Source: Candidatus Aminicenantota bacterium (lineage in GTDB: Bacteria; Acidobacteriota; Aminicenantia; UBA2199). Taken from it: 7,596 nt of DNA. The position numbers were made by a program, and so were the translations under genes. A model generated the notes under the pieces. The model was given only the letters and a program-made list of their open reading frames with translations. It was not told the DNA's origin and did no database searches. Positions 5,337 through 7,596 of the stretch are shown here, one piece after another (position 1 is the stretch's first letter; each line of letters starts with the position of its first letter). The stretch is taken from assembly GCA_020355945.1 (NCBI GenBank), contig CP070627.1:1398154-1405749 (forward strand), read 5' to 3'.

Positions 5337-5722
5337 ATCAAAACGTTAATTTTAATATGGTCCCGGTTGAATTTTGCCAGGAGGGGTTTAAAAAATCCGA
5401 TCATTACGATATCATGATAGCTCTTGAAATCAATGTCTTCGAAAATATCAACGTTTTTTTCATAATGGTTTAAATGGTTTAACTTCCCATTAAAATAAGC
5501 ATTTAAAATGATGCGGTGTTGGATTTTTTTTAGGTCCGGTGTTTTCAGCTCTTCAATTTCAATTTCAACATGATTGTCCAGGTTTGCGCAAACACCAATA
5601 TTCCCACTTTTTAAGAGAACAGCCGAATATTTACGGCCGCAGACAATTTTATCGATATTGGCTGTATCAACACCATGTTTTTGTACATAGTGTGTTAATG
5701 GTTCGGTGACGATGTCTTCCAT
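5333..5722 (-). CDS. N-terminal half of a DUF4213/DUF364 protein, truncated by a frameshift
   Basis: The 129-residue frame covers the DUF4213 domain (PF13938; about residues 1-90, with IVCGRKYSAVLLKSGNIGVCANL) and the first strand and helix of the DUF364 domain (about 100-129, DIVMIGFFKPLLAKFNRDHIKINVL). It ends abruptly at a TGA just after the strand KINV, where homologues continue with an acidic residue and the rest of the Rossmann-like fold. With one T restored the protein would be 230 residues, close to the family norm. The family is proposed to bind metals, but no reaction is established. It starts at ATG 5722, only 2 nt after the aminotransferase stop and without its own strong ribosome binding site, so it is probably translated by coupling. 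Confidence 0.82.
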   Translation of the reverse strand: MEDIVTEPLTHYVQKHGVDTANIDKIVCGRKYSAVLLKSGNIGVCANLDNHVEIEIEELKTPDLKKIQHRIILNAYFNGKLNHLNHYEKNVDIFEDIDFKSYHDIVMIGFFKPLLAKFNRDHIKINVLI

Positions 5723-5724
5723 TA

Positions 5725-6891
5725 TTAAAAATATGTTTCCATCCTATCGAATGCTTTATTTATCATATCTTCGGAAACACAAAAGGATAGCCTCAGGTGA
5801 CTTTCTCCTGTTGAACCAAAGGCAATTCCCGGTGTGGTTGACACCTTGATTTCTTTCAATAATGTTTTACAAAAAGTGGTGGAATCTTTTCCTGCCTCTA
5901 CCAGGATTTTCGGGAACATCAGGTAAGACCCGGCTGGTTTCTGATAGGTAAAAATAGAGTTAAGTCTGTCCAGGCGTTCACACATCAGGTCCCGGGCAGC
6001 CAGGTAAAGGTTCCTGAAATCAGTAACACAGTCCTGGGCGCCTTTTAAAGCAGCCAGCGCCGCATATTGAGAAACCACCGGCGCACAAATGGAAAAGGGA
6101 ATATGAGCTTTTTTTATTTGAGTGATTAATTCCTCGTGCGCATGCAAATAACCCACCCGCCAACCGGTCATTGCATAGGTTTTTGTAAATGTAAAGCAGC
6201 TGATCACATTTTTTTCCATCCCGGGGAGTGATGCAATGCAAAGATGTTTATTATCATCATAGACGAAATATTCATAAGCTTCATCGGTAATGATGGTTAG
6301 ATTGTTTTCACAGCTAATTTGTGCCAATTGGCGCAGTTGTTCCCCGGTGAAGACCGTGCCGGTGGGATTATTGGGATTGCAATACATGATTGCTCTGGTT
6401 TTGGGGGTAATTGCTTCTTTTATGGCGTTAATATCCAGGAAAAATCCCTGGTCTTCAATTAAAGGAACCAGGACCGGCTTGCCGGATGCTAATACCACCT
6501 GTTGTATATGAGTTGAATAAGTGGGTGTAGGTAATATCACCTCATCTCCCGGATCAACCACCGCCATCACCGCCGAGGCCAGGCCTTCAATGGCACCTAC
6601 CGTAACCAGTAATTGTGAGATGTTTGCATTTATATTATTATCGCGTTTTAATTTTTTTACGATCTCCTGGCGTAGTTCCACCAGGCCGTCACTGGGGGAG
6701 TATCCACCGGTAAGTCCCTGTTGTATTGCTTCAATTGCGGCGCGATTGATATGTTCGGGCGTTCCCGCCGTGGGTTTGGCCCAGGATAAGAAAGCAACAT
6801 CGGTGAATTGTTTCGATAATCTTGTCATCTCATGGATGGCTGATTCTTGTATTTGTTTAACCCGGTTAGAAATTCTCAATTTATATTCCAT
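5725..6891 (-). CDS. Class I/II (fold-type I) PLP-dependent aminotransferase
   Basis: A complete 388-residue aminotransferase, cytoplasmic, transferring an amino group between an amino acid and a 2-oxo acid. GGYSPSDGLVELRQEI (62-77) is the substrate-side loop. VGAIEGLASAVMAVVDPGDEVILPTPTY (98-125) is the PLP phosphate and ring region. NPNNPTGT (172-179) and TDEAYEYFVYD (202-212) hold the cofactor. K237 in FTFTKTYAMTGWRVGY forms the Schiff base, with R245 following. R367 in HLRLSF is the usual substrate carboxylate-binding Arg. The substrate cannot be told from these motifs; the family includes aspartate, aromatic and methionine aminotransferases and some C-S lyases. The start is fixed by AAAGGAGG (6905-6898) 6 nt upstream. 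It is followed after 2 nt by the DUF4213/DUF364 gene, which suggests a shared pathway. Confidence 0.95.
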   Translation of the reverse strand: MEYKLRISNRVKQIQESAIHEMTRLSKQFTDVAFLSWAKPTAGTPEHINRAAIEAIQQGLTGGYSPSDGLVELRQEIVKKLKRDNNINANISQLLVTVGAIEGLASAVMAVVDPGDEVILPTPTYSTHIQQVVLASGKPVLVPLIEDQGFFLDINAIKEAITPKTRAIMYCNPNNPTGTVFTGEQLRQLAQISCENNLTIITDEAYEYFVYDDNKHLCIASLPGMEKNVISCFTFTKTYAMTGWRVGYLHAHEELITQIKKAHIPFSICAPVVSQYAALAALKGAQDCVTDFRNLYLAARDLMCERLDRLNSIFTYQKPAGSYLMFPKILVEAGKDSTTFCKTLLKEIKVSTTPGIAFGSTGESHLRLSFCVSEDMINKAFDRMETYF

Positions 6892-6897
6892 GAAATT

Positions 6898-6905
6898 CCT
6901 CCTTT
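6898..6905 (-). promoter_or_regulatory. Strong ribosome binding site of the aminotransferase gene
   Basis: AAAGGAGG is a near-perfect anti-16S match 6 nt before ATG 6891. It lies in a 72-nt gap after the CGGC gene. I see no convincing promoter or terminator in that gap, so read-through from the CGGC gene is plausible. Confidence 0.75.
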
Positions 6906-6963
6906 ATATATTAATGCTGCATTTATATTTCATATACAGGCATGGTTTTTCCTTTGGGGTCTT

Positions 6964-7407
6964 CTAATTATAGGCCGCCATTATTTGCTTATCTTCTTTC
7001 ATTAAATCGCTGGCAAGTGTTTTCATGTTCATTTTTTTCCAGTGTGAAAGATTTTGATGGGCATCAAAATACTTTAAAGGAATGGGGTGAGTCCCGATAA
7101 CCACAGGCAGTTGGTAATGTTTTTCTATGAATTCTTTAAAATCACGTATTCGCGGGCAGGGAGGGTACCCCACCACCAGGCCTGTAGCCAGGTGGATCAC
7201 TTCCGCCCCGTTTTTTTTCATCTCTTCCGGGACATATTCGACATTGCCGCCCGGGCATCCACCGCAAAACGAATAACCGACGATTTCCACTTGTTCGTCA
7301 GTTGGATATTGAGAAAATCCTCCGACACGTTCTTTCAATGCTCTAAAACATTTCCCGCCGCCGCAGTTCTGATAGCGACCGCATATGATTATACCTATCT
7401 TTTTCAT
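6964..7407 (-). CDS. CGGC domain protein (putative metal- or redox-binding)
   Basis: A 147-residue protein of the CGGC family (PF08821), named for its conserved motif. It begins MKKIGIIICGRYQNCGGGKCFRA, giving C9, C15 and C20, then has YSFCGGCPGGN (C48, C51) and GYPPCPRI (C84). The sequence between alternates strands and helices (VEIVGYSF, AEVIHLATGLVVG), suggesting a flavodoxin-like or Rossmann-like core with a Cys-lined metal or cluster site. The function of the family is not established; metal binding is proposed from its cysteines. Length is typical and no signal peptide is seen. AAGGAGG (7418-7412) stands 4 nt before the ATG. It precedes the aminotransferase by 72 nt and, together with the DUF364 protein, suggests a metal- or thiol-related gene group. 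Confidence 0.88.
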   Translation of the reverse strand: MKKIGIIICGRYQNCGGGKCFRALKERVGGFSQYPTDEQVEIVGYSFCGGCPGGNVEYVPEEMKKNGAEVIHLATGLVVGYPPCPRIRDFKEFIEKHYQLPVVIGTHPIPLKYFDAHQNLSHWKKMNMKTLASDLMKEDKQIMAAYN

Positions 7408-7432
7408 GAAACCTCCTTCATGTTTTATGAGT

Positions 7433-7504
7433 CCACAGATTATACAGATTTACACTGATTATAAAAAAATATAAAAAAATCTGTGTAATCTGTGTAATCT
7501 GTGG
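7433..7504. repeat. Imperfect inverted repeat built from 9-bp ATTACACAG units
   Basis: The left arm (7433-7460, CCACAGATTATACAGATT...) and right arm (7478-7504, ...TAATCTGTGTAATCTGTGG) are inverted copies, with two mismatches and one extra T. Each arm is itself a tandem series of about three 9-bp units (ATTACACAG). The 17-nt centre is A-rich. As RNA it would fold into a long hairpin just upstream of the CGGC ribosome binding site. Such units are reminiscent of dispersed intergenic repeats; only one copy is visible here. Confidence 0.8.
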
Positions 7505-7508
7505 TTTC

Positions 7509-7556
7509 TTATTTTTCATCCCCCTGGGTGGGGCTCGAATCATGAATCAATGCCAT
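7509..7556 (-). CDS. Possible 15-codon minigene
   Basis: AAAGGAG (7570-7564) stands 7 nt before ATG 7556, followed by MALIHDSSPTQGDEK and TAA at 7509-7511. Ribosome binding site and spacing are better than expected by chance, but 15 codons cannot be tested by coding bias. The stop comes 5 bp before the inverted repeat at 7433-7504. It may be a leader peptide, a small protein, or the stub of a gene whose remainder was lost. I do not recognise the peptide. Confidence 0.3.
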   Translation of the reverse strand: MALIHDSSPTQGDEK

Positions 7557-7561
7557 TGATT
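7545..7561. promoter_or_regulatory. 17-bp palindrome over the minigene start codon
   Basis: AATCAATG-C-CATTGATT is a perfect palindrome with one central base. As RNA on the minus strand it would form a 7-bp stem with a GGC loop, placing the ATG inside the stem between the ribosome binding site and the reading frame. It could instead be an operator for a dimeric regulator. Confidence 0.35.
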
Positions 7562-7568
7562 AACTCCT

Positions 7569-7596
7569 TTAATCATGGTGACAATCATGATCATGA
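7569..7596 (-). CDS. C-terminal end of a His-rich protein (partial)
   Basis: The minus-strand frame entering at the window edge reads HDHDCHHD and stops at TAA (7571-7569). The codons CAT/GAT/TGT/CAC give a typical metal-binding His/Asp/Cys tail, as found at the ends of metallochaperones, NifX-like proteins and metal transporters. Only eight codons are visible, so the family cannot be named. The stop overlaps the ribosome binding site of the next small frame, which favours a real gene end. A metal-linked product would fit the CGGC gene downstream. Confidence 0.4.

Noticed and set aside
7538..7596. Repeated AATCATG units at the right edge as a DNA repeat or binding-site array
   Set aside because: Most copies are explained by alternating His and Asp codons of the His-rich gene end on the minus strand.

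Overview
All supported genes in this window lie on the minus strand, so the reading order is from high to low coordinates. Every call below comes from reading the translated proteins and DNA motifs; no database search was run. The content points to an anaerobic bacterium: an eight-haem c-type cytochrome, a sigma-54-type promoter, a NifX/NifB-like protein with a Mrp ATPase, a NifU/IscU-type scaffold, a CGGC protein and a DUF4213/DUF364 protein. Desulfobacterota or anaerobic Clostridia (Peptococcaceae-like) are the lineages I would test first, but the sequence alone does not decide. The DNA is moderately AT-rich and base composition shows no obvious break. I saw no tRNA, rRNA, CRISPR array or transposase gene.

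Right edge to the middle (about 7596 to 5031). A probable His-rich protein ends at the edge, followed by a possible 15-codon minigene, a 72-bp imperfect inverted repeat, and a CGGC-domain protein (7407-6964). After a 72-nt gap come a fold-type I PLP aminotransferase (6891-5725) and a DUF4213/DUF364 protein (5722-5031). The last is split into two overlapping reading frames by what looks like a single lost T.

Middle to left (4769 to 1071). A close match to the sigma-54 -24/-12 consensus stands directly before a compact six-gene run: NifX/NifB-like cofactor protein, Mrp/NBP35 P-loop ATPase, an unrecognised 97-residue charged protein, NifU/IscU-type scaffold, exported octahaem cytochrome, and a small Cys-containing protein resembling the L-2-amino-thiazoline-4-carboxylate hydrolase family. 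Gaps are 21, 0, 4, 32 and 82 nt, so co-transcription is likely. My reading is a metal-cofactor or Fe-S carrier and assembly module coupled to an extracytoplasmic electron-transfer protein. No cysteine desulfurase is present.

Left edge (1071 to 1). A 348-nt non-coding stretch with a REP-like palindrome is followed by the N-terminal 240 residues of a two-PAS signalling protein that runs off the window. Its promoter (TTGACA, 17 nt, TAATAT) and the sigma-54 promoter both predict transcription starting at, or within a base or two of, the A of the start ATG. Neither gene has a Shine-Dalgarno sequence, so both messages may be leaderless, whereas most other start codons here have strong ribosome binding sites.
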